From contig NZ_FOHJ01000004.1 of the NCBI RefSeq assembly GCF_900111405.1, positions 186,001 through 250,000 on the forward strand: DNA of 64,000 nucleotides, given 5' to 3'. The notes beneath the pieces are model-generated. The model made no database searches. It was not told the DNA's origin and saw only the letters and a list, made by a program, of their open reading frames with translations. The translations under genes and the position numbers were made by a program. This DNA is from Salinibacillus kushneri (GTDB lineage Bacteria; Bacillota; Bacilli; Bacillales; Alkalibacillaceae). Shown piece by piece: positions 1-9,029 of the stretch. The first letter of the stretch is position 1. Each line of letters starts with the position of its first letter.

Positions 1-80
1 TATTATAAGCATTTCAGTTGAAAGTAAAAGTAAGTTTTGTGAAAATAAGTAGGATTGCTTTCATAGAATGGAGGGATAAG

Positions 81-1130
81 ATGGCTGATAAAGAAATGAT
101 AAAATTAACTTCTATGACCACAAAAGGTGGATGAGGATGCAAAATCGGTCCAGAAGACCTGTCGCAAGTTTTGCGGCATATACCAAAGTCCGAACCTAAT
201 CCGAACCTGTTGGTAGGGTTGGATACTTCAGATGATGCTGGGGTGTATCAAATAAATGAAGAAACTGCATTAGTTCAGACACTTGATTACTTTACACCTA
301 TTGTAGACGACCCATATATGTTTGGCCAAATTGCAGCAGCCAATGCTCTAAGTGATGTTTACGCAATGGGAGGAACGCCGATAACCGTAATGAATATTGT
401 TGGCTTCCCAGTGAACAACTTAGACAAAAGTATTTTAGCAGATATTCTTGCTGGGTCCTCTGATAAAGTACGTGAATCAGGTGCTGCTTTAGCGGGTGGC
501 CATTCTATTGATGACCAGGAACCAAAATTTGGTTTATCTGTCACAGGCACAGTACATCCTAAGAAAATTCTCGCCAATGTAGGTGCGAAACCAGGAGATA
601 AGCTCATCCTGACAAAGCCTATTGGAGTTGGTATTTTAACAACAGCAATCAAGAGGGATTTGCTGGATAAGGAAACAACAGACCATGTGATGAAAGTGAT
701 GGCTACCTTAAACAAGAAAGCACAAGAAGCTATGGAACCTTATAATGTTCATGCTTGTACAGATGTAACCGGTTTTGGTTTATTAGGACATGCAAGTGAA
801 ATGGCAGAGGGCAGCCAAGTAGGTATGACTTTAAGATATAATCAAATTCCCATTCTACCTCAAACCAAAGAACTCGCCGAGCAAGGTGTAGTACCTGGTG
901 GTTCTAAGAAGAATCATCAATGGTTGGCTGATCGGGTTGAATACAGTTCATCTATTAGTGAAGTTGAACAGATTATGCTTTGTGATGCTATTACTTCAGG
1001 AGGATTACTGATTGCTGCCCCTGAAGAGGATGCAAAAGCTATTCAGAATAAACTTGAAGATACAGACATACAATCAGCAATTATTGGGGAAGTAACAGAA
1101 TCAAATCCAGGAAGTATAAAAGTTATTTAA
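81..1130 (+). CDS. selD: Selenide, water dikinase, itself a selenoprotein (in-frame TGA = Sec18)
   Basis: Makes selenophosphate from selenide and ATP, the selenium donor for Sec-tRNA. A conventional ORF begins only at the TTG at 171, but the same frame extends upstream through TGA (132-134) to ATG 81, preceded by GGAGGG at 70-75. With TGA read as Sec the protein has 349 residues, the normal family length, and an N-terminus M-A-D-K...T-K-G-G-U-G-C-K. E. coli SelD has catalytic Cys17 and Lys20 in G-C-G-C-K, so the TGA falls exactly on the catalytic residue. A hairpin at 160-178 fits a bacterial SECIS. selA and selB are present at 48-52 kb. The alternative, a truncated protein from the TTG, would lack the active site. 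Very likely real. Confidence 0.95.
160..178 (+). promoter_or_regulatory. SECIS hairpin of selD
   Basis: Positions 160-167 pair with 171-178 (T-A, G-C, T-G, C-G, G-C, C-G, A-T, A-T). If the top A-U pair opens, the apical loop is AGUUU. The loop begins 32 nt after the TGA, inside the 16-37 nt range described for bacterial SECIS elements, and has a G among its first two bases. The same loop context, GC(A/G)-AGUUU-UGC, occurs behind the TGA of the SelW-like gene near 50000. Confidence 0.8.
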
Positions 1131-1133
1131 ATA

Positions 1134-1412
1134 GAGGCTGGGACATGACAACGGTGCTTAAACCAAAGAAGAACCAAGAACGATTTTAGCGAAGAAAATA
1201 TATCTAGACTCCTCAATGTTCTCGTGTAAGGTGAAATCACCTAAGCCTTATTATCCTCCGGCGATAAGGTTTAGGTGAGACTTCACAGTAAAAAGACCAG
1301 TGGAGTCTCACCAACTCGATGAAATCGATGGAGAATTCTGTAGGGGCTATATGCTCCATCTACAATTTTGTTGAGATTTTTCTTGGATGATTGATAACTT
1401 TGTCCCAGCCTC
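1134..1412. repeat. 279-bp MITE-like element with 12-bp terminal inverted repeats
   Basis: The 308-bp gap between selD and the phnD-like gene is almost filled by an element bounded by GAGGCTGGGACA (1134-1145) and its perfect complement TGTCCCAGCCTC (1401-1412). It holds internal hairpins (for example CCTAAGCCTTAT...ATAAGGTTTAGG around 1230-1276) and no credible ORF. Short repeats with GAGGCTGGGACA ends are familiar in Firmicutes genomes. I see no second copy in this window. Target duplication is unclear. Confidence 0.75.
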
Positions 1413-1438
1413 ATTCTATGTGCAGGGAGTGATTGTGA

Positions 1439-2350
1439 ATGAAGAAAAGTCTGTTATTTATTGGTTTAACCTTGGCTGTTCTGTTATTATCTGCTTGCGG
1501 TACAAATAATAATGAAAATGAATCTAGTGATCAAAACTCTGATGATGAAAAGCAGGATGTATTTACAATTGGCGTAATTCCGGCCCAAACAGAAGGACAG
1601 ATGGAAGGAGCTATGAATAAATTACAAACTGTACTTTCAGAGGATTTAGATCGAGAGGTTAAGGTTGATGTCTATCCTGATTATAACGGCGTAGTAGAGG
1701 CGTTAAATTATGATCAGATTGATATGGCATATCTTGGACCGCTTACATATGTCATAGCTCATGCTAACAGTGGAGCAAAAGCCATTGTTACTCAGCTAAT
1801 TGATGGTGAGCCTTTTTATCATTCATACATTATTACACATAAAGATAATCCTTGGGATTCTTTGGATAGCTTATTGGAAAAACCTCAGGAAATTGATTTT
1901 GCCTTTGGTGATCAAAGTTCAACCTCGGGCTCCTTAATTCCTAGTATTGAACTGCAGGAACAGGGAGTTTATGTTGATGAAAATGAGCATGAGTTTAATT
2001 CTATTCAATTTACAGGATCTCATGATGCAACTGCATTAGCCGTACAAAACCAGCAAGTAGATGCAGGAGCAATTGATAGTGCGATTTATCATCAGCTAGT
2101 AGATTCAGGGAAAATTGATGGAGATCAAATTAAAAAAATCTGGCAATCTGAAAAACTTTTCCAATACCCGTGGACCGTTCATAAGGATACGGATGAAGAA
2201 ACCATAGAAGCTTTACAGGAATCCTTCTTAAATATAGAGGATCAGGACATTTTAGATGCATTTGGTGCAAATGGCTTTACCAAAGCAAATAATGAAGATT
2301 ATGAAAGCATCAGGCAAGCAGCCGTTAAACAGGGAATCATCGAAGAATAA
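1439..2350 (+). CDS. PhnD-type phosphonate/phosphite ABC transporter substrate-binding lipoprotein
   Basis: A 303-residue solute-binding protein of the phosphate/phosphite/phosphonate (PhnD) family. It has a lipoprotein signal peptide with lipobox L-L-S-A-C (Cys20), an acidic low-complexity linker (about 23-40), then the binding fold starting F-T-I-G-V-I-P with the typical M-A-Y-L-G-P segment near residue 100 and S-T-S-G-S near 160. Start ATG 1439 follows GGGAGTGA. No PhnC ATPase or PhnE permease lies next to it; the next gene is htpG. The ligand cannot be read from sequence: phosphonate or phosphite is the family default, and another oxyanion is possible given the selD neighbour (speculative). 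Confidence 0.85.
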   Translation: MKKSLLFIGLTLAVLLLSACGTNNNENESSDQNSDDEKQDVFTIGVIPAQTEGQMEGAMNKLQTVLSEDLDREVKVDVYPDYNGVVEALNYDQIDMAYLGPLTYVIAHANSGAKAIVTQLIDGEPFYHSYIITHKDNPWDSLDSLLEKPQEIDFAFGDQSSTSGSLIPSIELQEQGVYVDENEHEFNSIQFTGSHDATALAVQNQQVDAGAIDSAIYHQLVDSGKIDGDQIKKIWQSEKLFQYPWTVHKDTDEETIEALQESFLNIEDQDILDAFGANGFTKANNEDYESIRQAAVKQGIIEE

Positions 2351-2361
2351 AACAGCCATTC

Positions 2362-2400
2362 AAAAAACATCTATCCCCTTTTAAGGATAGATGTTTTTTC
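2362..2400 (+). terminator. Rho-independent terminator after the phnD-like gene
   Basis: Stem AACATCTATCC / GGATAGATGTT with loop CCTTTTA, followed by a T run. Confidence 0.85.
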
Positions 2401-2431
2401 CTTCTAAAGCCGTTATAGAGAGCACTTCATA

Positions 2432-2460
2432 TTGACAGGGTGAAAAAATTATGATATTAA
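2432..2460 (+). promoter_or_regulatory. SigA-type promoter of htpG
   Basis: TTGACA at 2432-2437, a 17-nt spacer, then TATTAA at 2455-2460. It sits directly upstream of the CIRCE operator. Confidence 0.7.
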
Positions 2461-2467
2461 ATGATTG

Positions 2468-2494
2468 TTAGCACATCAAGCTATTGAGTGCTAA
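2468..2494 (+). promoter_or_regulatory. CIRCE operator (HrcA) upstream of htpG
   Basis: TTAGCACAT, 9 nt, GAGTGCTAA. The right arm is the perfect CIRCE half-site; the left arm differs at its two inner bases (AT instead of TC). The 9-9-9 spacing is exact. It lies just downstream of the -10 box, where HrcA would block transcription. Confidence 0.85.
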
Positions 2495-2542
2495 AATTAA
2501 AGGGATACATGATCTTTTTGAATACAGAAGGAGGAGAGAAAA

Positions 2543-4426
2543 ATGGAAAAGAAACAGTTTCAAGCTGAATCGAAGCGATTACTGGAAATGATGATTAATT
2601 CGATTTATTCCAAAAAAGAGGTGTTTCTTCGTGAGTTGATTTCCAATTCCAGTGATGCTATTGATAAAATCTATTACAAGGCTTTAACCGATGATTCATT
2701 AACATTTGAACAAGATCAATATTACATAAAGATTGAAGCCGATAAAGACAATCGAACATTGACCATTAGAGATACTGGAATCGGAATGACGAAGGAAGAA
2801 CTGGAAAATAATTTAGGAACCATTGCTGAAAGTGGTACTTTACATTTTAAAAATGAAACTGAGATTGAAGATGGTCATGATATCATAGGACAGTTTGGTG
2901 TAGGCTTTTATGCAGCTTTTATGGTTGCAGATGTTGTAACAGTGATAACCAAATCCCTTGAAAGCGGACAGGCATATAAATGGCAGTCTGAGGGAACTGA
3001 AGGATATACAATGGAAGAATATTCAAAGGATGACATTGGCACAGAAATTACGTTGCAAATAAAAGAAAACTCGGAAGATGAACATTATGATGATTTTCTC
3101 GATCAAAATCATTTAAAAAATATTATAAAGAAATACTCAGATTTTATCCGATATCCTATTAAAATGGATATAACCGAACAGAGGCCTAAAGAAGACAATG
3201 AGGAGGAACTGGAAGAATATACAGAAGAGCAGATCATTAATAGCATGGTTCCCATTTGGCGTAAAAATAAGAATGAACTGACAAAAGAGGACTATGACAA
3301 TTTTTACAATGAAAAACGCTATGGTTTTGATAACCCACTGAAGCATATGCATATTCAAGTAGATGGCGCCATTCGTTTTAACTCGATTCTTTATATTCCG
3401 GAAAATATCCCATTTGATTACTATTCACAGGACTATGAAAAAGGCCTCGAGCTTTATTCCAATGGCGTTCTAATCATGCATAAATGTGCTGATTTACTAC
3501 CTGATTACTTCAGTTTTGTAAAAGGATTAGTAGATTCTGAAGATTTATCTTTAAACATCTCCAGAGAAATGCTTCAACAGGATCGCCAAGTCAGACTGAT
3601 TGCTAAGAATTTGAATAAAAAAATCAAAAATGAATTAAAGAAAATGCTGAAGAATGAACGTGAAAACTATGAAAAATTCTTTGAATCCTTTGGCAGACAG
3701 CTTAAATTTGGCGTTTATAGTGACTTTGGTCAAAACAAAGAAACGTTACAGGATTTGTTACTATTCTATTCTTCCAAGGAGAAAAAGCTTGTTAGTCTTG
3801 ATGAGTATGTTTCAAGAATGCCAGAAGATCAAAAATACATTTATTATGCAACAGGCGATTCGATAGATCGTATCGAAAAGTTACCACAAACTGAACTAGT
3901 GTTGGATAAAGGTTATGAAATTTTATATTTTACTGAAGAAGTAGATGAATTTGCGATTAAAATGATGAGAACCTATAACGACAAAGAATTCCGGTCTGTT
4001 TCAAGTGGTGATTTAGGTATTGAAGATGAAGAGGCGAACGAGCAAAAGGAAAGTGAAGAAAAAGAAAACAAAGAACTCTTTGATAAAATGAAAGAAATCC
4101 TCTCTAATCAAGTAAAAGATGTAAAAATATCTAAACGGTTAAAATCCCATCCAGTCTGTATAAGTGCAGATGGAGAAGTGTCTATTGAGATGGAAAAAGT
4201 CATTAATCAAATGCCTGATAATCAAAATATAAAGGCCGACAAGATTTTAGAAATCAACGCAAACCACGACGTTTTTAAATCGCTGCAAACAGCCTTTGAC
4301 AACAATGATGAAGAAAAACTGTCATTGTATACAAATCTTCTTTATAATCAAGCTTTGTTAATTGAAGGGTTACCTATTCAGGATCCTGTTGAATTCACCA
4401 ATGATATTTGTAAAGTAATGGCTTAA
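2543..4426 (+). CDS. htpG: Molecular chaperone HtpG (Hsp90 family)
   Basis: ATP-dependent cytosolic chaperone of the Hsp90 family; 627 residues, full length. The N-terminal GHKL ATPase domain shows [12 protein letters not shown] (near residue 35), D-T-G-I-G-M-T (near 80) and G-Q-F-G-V-G-F-Y (near 118). The middle domain has the catalytic-loop segment [11 protein letters not shown] (near 340). The C-terminal dimerisation domain completes it. Start ATG 2543 follows GGAGGAG. It is monocistronic between two terminators. The upstream CIRCE element predicts HrcA control, unlike B. subtilis htpG, which is a class III heat-shock gene. Confidence 0.97.
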   Translation: MEKKQFQAESKRLLEMMINSIYSKKEVFLRELISNSSDAIDKIYYKALTDDSLTFEQDQYYIKIEADKDNRTLTIRDTGIGMTKEELENNLGTIAESGTLHFKNETEIEDGHDIIGQFGVGFYAAFMVADVVTVITKSLESGQAYKWQSEGTEGYTMEEYSKDDIGTEITLQIKENSEDEHYDDFLDQNHLKNIIKKYSDFIRYPIKMDITEQRPKEDNEEELEEYTEEQIINSMVPIWRKNKNELTKEDYDNFYNEKRYGFDNPLKHMHIQVDGAIRFNSILYIPENIPFDYYSQDYEKGLELYSNGVLIMHKCADLLPDYFSFVKGLVDSEDLSLNISREMLQQDRQVRLIAKNLNKKIKNELKKMLKNERENYEKFFESFGRQLKFGVYSDFGQNKETLQDLLLFYSSKEKKLVSLDEYVSRMPEDQKYIYYATGDSIDRIEKLPQTELVLDKGYEILYFTEEVDEFAIKMMRTYNDKEFRSVSSGDLGIEDEEANEQKESEEKENKELFDKMKEILSNQVKDVKISKRLKSHPVCISADGEVSIEMEKVINQMPDNQNIKADKILEINANHDVFKSLQTAFDNNDEEKLSLYTNLLYNQALLIEGLPIQDPVEFTNDICKVMA

Positions 4427-4435
4427 AATGAAATA

Positions 4436-4478
4436 AAAGAGGTCCTCATGCTTTTAAATAGGCGGAGGACCTCTTTTG
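4436..4478 (+). terminator. Terminator after htpG
   Basis: Stem AAGAGGTCCTC / GAGGACCTCTT followed by TTTGTTTTGTT. Confidence 0.85.
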
Positions 4479-4573
4479 TTTTGTTAATAAAGGGATACGT
4501 ATTTTTATGTTGAATACATATAGTACAAAACGTTTTGATTAAATCGCTATCGTCCATAAAGGAGAGATAAATA

Positions 4574-5230
4574 GTGCCGGTAAAACCAAAACCTGCTTCT
4601 ACAGTCATACTCATGGATGAAGTCAATCATAATGTCTATTTAACAAAACGACCAGATACAATGAAATTTTTAGGAGGGTTTTATGTCTTTCCAGGTGGTG
4701 CTGTAGAAAAAGAAGACAACCCATCCAATGAATGGTCTTATCGTAAAAACGAATATGAACACTTCCCTCCAGCTCATTATATAGCAGCTGCCAGAGAGTT
4801 GTTCGAAGAGGTTGGTGTACTATTAGTAAAAGAAAAAGGGCCATTCGTTTTTCATCACCACTCGAAAGATGAATATCGTCAATTGTTAGTAAAAAGTGAG
4901 ATTTCTTTTTTAGATATGTTAGAACAGGAACGTTTGCAATTCGATTTATCCTCTTTACAATATTTTGGTCATCGAATTACTCCAGAATCAAGTCCTATAC
5001 GGTTTGATACCCGTTTTTTTATTGCCAATCTACCAAAAGGACAAACTCCAGATCCTGATTGGAATGAAATCGATTATGCTGTCTGGAGCAGCCCGCAGGA
5101 AGCACTGGAAAAAAATCAACAAGGATTACTGGCCATGGTTTCACCTACAATTACATCGCTTGAGACCATTGTAGGATATTTTAATGGAGGACCGTTAATA
5201 ATGCCCAGGCAGGAAAATCAAAGAGAATAA
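4574..5230 (+). CDS. NUDIX hydrolase
   Basis: A 218-residue NUDIX protein, which would hydrolyse a nucleoside diphosphate linked to another moiety. P-G-G-A-V (near residue 40) begins the Nudix box, and A-A-R-E-L-F-E-E-V-G-V (near 72-82) carries its REUXEEXGU core. About 20 extra residues separate the two halves, as in the NUDT19/RppH-unrelated group that includes CoA-diphosphatase-like enzymes, so CoA derivatives are one possible substrate (inference). Start is GTG 4574 after AAAGGAGAG. Its 3' end overlaps the convergent MBL gene by 13 bp. The exact substrate is unknown. Confidence 0.85.
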   Translation: MPVKPKPASTVILMDEVNHNVYLTKRPDTMKFLGGFYVFPGGAVEKEDNPSNEWSYRKNEYEHFPPAHYIAAARELFEEVGVLLVKEKGPFVFHHHSKDEYRQLLVKSEISFLDMLEQERLQFDLSSLQYFGHRITPESSPIRFDTRFFIANLPKGQTPDPDWNEIDYAVWSSPQEALEKNQQGLLAMVSPTITSLETIVGYFNGGPLIMPRQENQRE

Positions 5231-6042
5231 TGGTCATGATGCTTTTTAACCACACCTTCCTGTTTCAATTTGATTAAATGAGCTTCTATGGTTCGTTTCG
5301 CAACTTCAAATACACTAGAGTCAATTTTATTTTCATAAATAAGTTTCGTTAAATCATCCAAGGTTAATGCTTTTCGTCCTTTCAGTAAATCTTTAATTTG
5401 CTTTTCTCTATGTAATCTGCGGTGAATGACAAAATCAATTTTGTCATATGGCTGATATACCCATTCCCCGTGTCCTGGTCCTATTTTTTCAATATCTAAC
5501 GTTTTAAAGCGTTGTAAGGTTTGTAAAAAATCATTCATATCTCCATCTGGTGGCCCAATCCATGTAGTGCCCTCTGATACAATCGCATCTCCGGAAATCA
5601 ACACTTTTTCTGACGGTATATATAAACTTACGTGACCCGCAGTATGACCTGGACTATGGAGGATTTGAATATCCCTTTCAGCGACTTTAAGAATGGTACC
5701 ATCCACCAGCTGTTCTATTTCCTGAATAGGTGATATAGCTGTTTTTATTTCATTAAACTCTTTAACATGACAGTATGCTTTAGTTAAAATGTGGTTTAAT
5801 TGACGAACTCCCGGCGCATGATCCTGATGATAGTGAGTCAACACAACAGAATGGGGAGGAGCCATTTGATGCTGTTGAATGGTATTTTCAATTGCTATTT
5901 TGGTTTCAGCCATATCATAACCTGCATCAATGAGTAAGGTTTCTTTTTCATTCCCAATCAAATAACTATTTGAGTCTGTGTTTGGCCATAAGGTAGGGGC
6001 TTTGATTGGGATTCGCACAATCTTTATAGACTGTTCTGTCAT
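5218..6042 (-). CDS. MBL-fold metallo-hydrolase with C-terminal winged helix (LACTB2-like)
   Basis: A 274-residue metallo-beta-lactamase-fold hydrolase. Metal ligands are visible in T-H-Y-H-Q-D-H (near 88-94), H-S-P-G-H-T-A-G-H (near 130-138) and G-D-A-I (near 150). The C-terminal ~75 residues look like a winged-helix domain, the layout of LACTB2-like enzymes. Start ATG 6042 follows AAGGAGGATGAT. It converges on the NUDIX gene with a 13-bp tail-to-tail overlap and no terminator between them. The substrate (RNA, lactone or thioester) cannot be told from sequence. Confidence 0.85.
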   Translation of the reverse strand: MTEQSIKIVRIPIKAPTLWPNTDSNSYLIGNEKETLLIDAGYDMAETKIAIENTIQQHQMAPPHSVVLTHYHQDHAPGVRQLNHILTKAYCHVKEFNEIKTAISPIQEIEQLVDGTILKVAERDIQILHSPGHTAGHVSLYIPSEKVLISGDAIVSEGTTWIGPPDGDMNDFLQTLQRFKTLDIEKIGPGHGEWVYQPYDKIDFVIHRRLHREKQIKDLLKGRKALTLDDLTKLIYENKIDSSVFEVAKRTIEAHLIKLKQEGVVKKHHDHYSL

Positions 6043-6114
6043 TTAAAATCATCCTCCTTAAAGTTCTTATTATTCTTATTCATCAATGACGGAAATAATC
6101 CCTTTAATTCCAGT

Positions 6115-6148
6115 AAAAAACAGGCTGTCGAAATGTTTCAACAGCCTG
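6115..6148 (-). terminator. Terminator after ectD
   Basis: Reading on the minus strand: CAGGCTGT stem, loop, ACAGCCTG, then six Ts. Confidence 0.85.
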
Positions 6149-6179
6149 AAGAAAGGTAAAAAGTGTTCCTTTATAATGA

Positions 6180-7106
6180 TTAGAATTGAACAAGTTTTTT
6201 AGTTAAATCAAATGGCTTTGGTTGTATAGGTTTAATGTTTTCGCGGTTAGCTAAAAACTCAGGTCTTGGATTTAAATCTGAGAATGGTTGTTTCAGCTTA
6301 TTTTGAATACTATTAAACACAAAGAATACATTGCTACGTGGATAAGGGGATATGTTCCCACTCGAACCATGCATTATGTTACTTTCAAAGAATAGTACAG
6401 AACCTGCTGGACCAGTTGCACGGTCAATTCTTCCCTCACTTTGATCCACTAACCACTTCAAGCTCTTCTGGTCAGGTGTCCCAAATTCCTGTTTCTTCAA
6501 GGACTGTTCAAAGTGACTGTCAGGAGTACCACTTGGGCATTGTACATAATAATTTTGAGAACCCGGGATTAACATAAGCGGTCCATTATATTCATAGTTA
6601 TCGGTTAAAATAATGGAACAGCTTACAGCTCGCATTCGTGGCATTCCATCTTCAACATGCCAGGTTTCAAAATCGGAGTGCCAGTAAAATTCTTTTCCTT
6701 TAAACCCAGGTTTAAAATTAATTCTTGATTGATTAATGTAAACATCATCTCCAAGTAATTGCTGGGTGATATTTACAAGACGTTCATGTGAAGACAGCTT
6801 TTGAAAAAACTCCGTGTTTTTGTGTACTTCAAAGATTGAACGGATTTCATCACTGCCTTGTTCACGAACTACATAAGGTTTGTCAACAGATTTATGGTTA
6901 TTCATAGTCTGATGTAATTCTTTGCGAAGCATCTCTACTTCATCATCTGCAAACAATTTTTCAAAGAATATGTAGCCGTTTTGTTTATAAAAGTCGAGTT
7001 CTTTGTTGTTTAGAGGTCCATCTGCCTTAGATCCATAAACGACCGGATCCTTCCTTTCCATTATTGAAGGTAATGAGCTTACTCTAGATGGATAGAAGTC
7101 TGTCAT
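6180..7106 (-). CDS. ectD: Ectoine 5-hydroxylase
   Basis: Converts ectoine to 5-hydroxyectoine, a compatible solute for salt and heat stress, using Fe(II), O2 and 2-oxoglutarate. The 308-residue length fits the family. The EctD signature region reads F-Y-W-H-S-D-F-E-T-W-H-V-E-D-G-M-P-R-M-R-A. Iron ligands are His143, Asp145 and His246 (I-M-H-G-S). A ribosome site GGAGGAG precedes ATG 7106. ectABC is not in the window, so ectD stands alone here and depends on ectoine made elsewhere or imported. It is flanked by its own terminator. Confidence 0.96.
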   Translation of the reverse strand: MTDFYPSRVSSLPSIMERKDPVVYGSKADGPLNNKELDFYKQNGYIFFEKLFADDEVEMLRKELHQTMNNHKSVDKPYVVREQGSDEIRSIFEVHKNTEFFQKLSSHERLVNITQQLLGDDVYINQSRINFKPGFKGKEFYWHSDFETWHVEDGMPRMRAVSCSIILTDNYEYNGPLMLIPGSQNYYVQCPSGTPDSHFEQSLKKQEFGTPDQKSLKWLVDQSEGRIDRATGPAGSVLFFESNIMHGSSGNISPYPRSNVFFVFNSIQNKLKQPFSDLNPRPEFLANRENIKPIQPKPFDLTKKLVQF

Positions 7107-7271
7107 ACGATCACTCCTCCTCTAAAACCATTTTTAAAACCCTTTACACTGCACATTGTATGAATTAAGCGGCCGACACTCAAGCCTGCTAATAGCCGAT
7201 GTGCCCTTTCTACAGCTCGTGTAATCAGATGTAATGTAACATTAATGGATTTATCTAATAATTTTGCATTT

Positions 7272-7295
7272 TATCCCTTTTTTGCTTGATTTAAC
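7272..7295 (-). promoter_or_regulatory. Possible SigB-type promoter of ectD
   Basis: Minus strand GTTAAA (7295-7290), 12 nt, GGGATA (7277-7272) resembles the SigB consensus GTTTAA-N12-14-GGGTAT. The match is imperfect and the 5' leader would be about 165 nt. The rest of 7107-7330 shows no gene. Confidence 0.35.
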
Positions 7296-7330
7296 AAACC
7301 CTATAAAGCAAATGGGTAAAAACTAAATAG

Positions 7331-7365
7331 AAAAAGGTGCAATTCAACAATATTGAACTGCACCT
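7331..7365 (-). terminator. Terminator after the DUF2512 gene
   Basis: Stem AGGTGCA(G)TTCAA / TTGAA(T)TGCACCT on the minus strand, followed by T4-5. Confidence 0.8.
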
Positions 7366-7375
7366 CATTTAGCAT

Positions 7376-7822
7376 TTATTTAGTTTCATCCTCATTATTA
7401 TCTAAATCGGTTAATTCTTCTGAAGTTTCCGTTTGATAACGAAGATTTCCCTCTTGGCCAATTTCATCCCTCTCCTGGTCATGAACAATCGTACGATCAA
7501 CATATTTGTGAAAAAAGTATTCAAATATCCCAACACCAATAGCTGCAATTAAAGAGGGGAAAAACAAATTATTTACAGTAGTAAGGTTTGCAGCCATCCA
7601 CCAGACAACGACGAAAGCCAGTCCCAAATCGGCCATTGTAGCCATCGTATTATTGGTTCGGGGAAGAATGAACATATCACCTAAAATATAGGAAACAATC
7701 CCTAATACAACCGTAATAAGGAAGATATCTCCAAAGGAAATCCCGTATATCCAACCCATAATAACCGATAGGAGTATGAAACTCGATATCCCTTTTATTA
7801 GTAAAGCCATTACATGGTTCAT
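7376..7822 (-). CDS. DUF2512 membrane protein (YndM-like)
   Basis: A 148-residue protein resembling B. subtilis YndM (DUF2512). It has four hydrophobic segments (about 8-28, 31-52, 62-80 and 87-105) and then a hydrophilic acidic tail of about 40 residues that ends E-D-E-T-K. The function of the family is not known. Start ATG 7822 follows AAGGAGT. It lies between ectD and the protease gene, each with its own terminator or gap, so no operon is suggested. Confidence 0.8.
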   Translation of the reverse strand: MNHVMALLIKGISSFILLSVIMGWIYGISFGDIFLITVVLGIVSYILGDMFILPRTNNTMATMADLGLAFVVVWWMAANLTTVNNLFFPSLIAAIGVGIFEYFFHKYVDRTIVHDQERDEIGQEGNLRYQTETSEELTDLDNNEDETK

Positions 7823-7880
7823 ATAGACAACTCCTTTTTTTAACTATGTTCTCCTAAAAGGAATTGTCTATTCACAAGAA

Positions 7881-8846
7881 TTAATTTGGTAAAGGTTTTC
7901 GAATTTGAACGTTTAAATCGTCATAAACACCTTGGATATAGTCAAGTAAAGGTAAATATATTAAACCGTTTCCCTCAAGCTTTGGTGAAAATCCTAATGG
8001 CACAGTCCGTTTAATAAGCTGTGCATACAATTCTGCCTCTGTTAAATTCCGTTCAAAATTATTGGTCTCAATACTTTTTATAAGGGCTAAAGAACCGGTT
8101 ATATGAGGTGTAGCCATCGATGTTCCACTTAATGTTGCATATTGACCATCCAAATAGGTTGATGTGATTTGTTCACCAGGTCCTACTAAATCCACTTGTT
8201 TATTCGAATTGGTAAACTCAGAGGACTCTCTTTGTAAATTTACGGCGCCTACACTGATGACTTCATTGTAAGAACCGGGATAAGATCGTTCTCTTGTCGT
8301 ATCATCTCCATCTCCCTCATTACCAGCTGCACAAACGACAGATATATCGTGATTCACCGCTTTTTTAATGGCATCATGAAGTTCTGGAATATCTTCTGGA
8401 CCACCTAAAGACATGGAAATGATATCGACATTCTGTTCAATAGCATAATGAATCCCTTCAATAATCCAATCATACTGTCCTGATCCATTTTCATTTAATA
8501 CTTTTAGTATCAGTAGTTTGGACTCTGGAGCAACTCCGATTACACCATCTCCATTTTCTGCTGCTGCAATGGTTCCAGCGACATGTGTACCGTGACCATT
8601 ATAATCTTCAAAGATTTCCGGATTTCCATTATCATCGGTTGTAAAGTTACGACCACCTATAATATTTTGGTTTAAATCCCTATGATCAGCACACCCGGTA
8701 TCTAAAACAGCAATCGTTTGATCTCTACCCTTTGATTTCCCCCATACTTCTGAGGCTTTAATCAGACGAACTCCCTTAGGTACTTCATTGGTTTCATCCA
8801 GTTGTTCCATTACTTGATAATCAATCAGACGAACCTGTTCCAACAT
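7881..8846 (-). CDS. Intracellular subtilisin-like serine protease
   Basis: A 321-residue S8 peptidase with the catalytic triad Asp49 (A-V-L-D-T-G), His85 (N-G-H-G-T-H-V-A-G) and Ser243 (G-T-S-M-A-T-P-H), and the oxyanion Asn in A-A-G-N-E-G. There is no signal peptide. The short N-terminal extension (V-R-L-I-D-Y-Q) resembles the inhibitory LIPY-type prosegment of intracellular subtilisins such as B. subtilis IspA, so it probably degrades cytosolic proteins, notably during sporulation. Start ATG 8846 follows AAGGAGG. Confidence 0.92.
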   Translation of the reverse strand: MLEQVRLIDYQVMEQLDETNEVPKGVRLIKASEVWGKSKGRDQTIAVLDTGCADHRDLNQNIIGGRNFTTDDNGNPEIFEDYNGHGTHVAGTIAAAENGDGVIGVAPESKLLILKVLNENGSGQYDWIIEGIHYAIEQNVDIISMSLGGPEDIPELHDAIKKAVNHDISVVCAAGNEGDGDDTTRERSYPGSYNEVISVGAVNLQRESSEFTNSNKQVDLVGPGEQITSTYLDGQYATLSGTSMATPHITGSLALIKSIETNNFERNLTEAELYAQLIKRTVPLGFSPKLEGNGLIYLPLLDYIQGVYDDLNVQIRKPLPN

Positions 8847-9029
8847 AAAGAGAACCTCCTTAAATGAATTGTCAGGATGGGTAGTTCTAAGAAGTTATCA
8901 GCCATTTTACCAGATGACAGAATATTATAACAGTTTCAAATGATTTATTTTTATAGAGGAATATGGTCCTATGTTATAGAAAGGTGTATGTTATCAGGAT
9001 TGTAAAGGAAATGGAGAAGGAGAGAGGGT

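Noticed and set aside
171-1130. selD starting at TTG 171
   Set aside because: It would lack the catalytic G-x-G-C-K segment; the frame extends upstream through a Sec-type TGA to a proper ATG and ribosome site.
4521-4538. CcpA cre site upstream of the NUDIX gene (CAAAACGTTTTG)
   Set aside because: A perfect palindrome but it mismatches the fixed outer TG...CA positions of the cre consensus.
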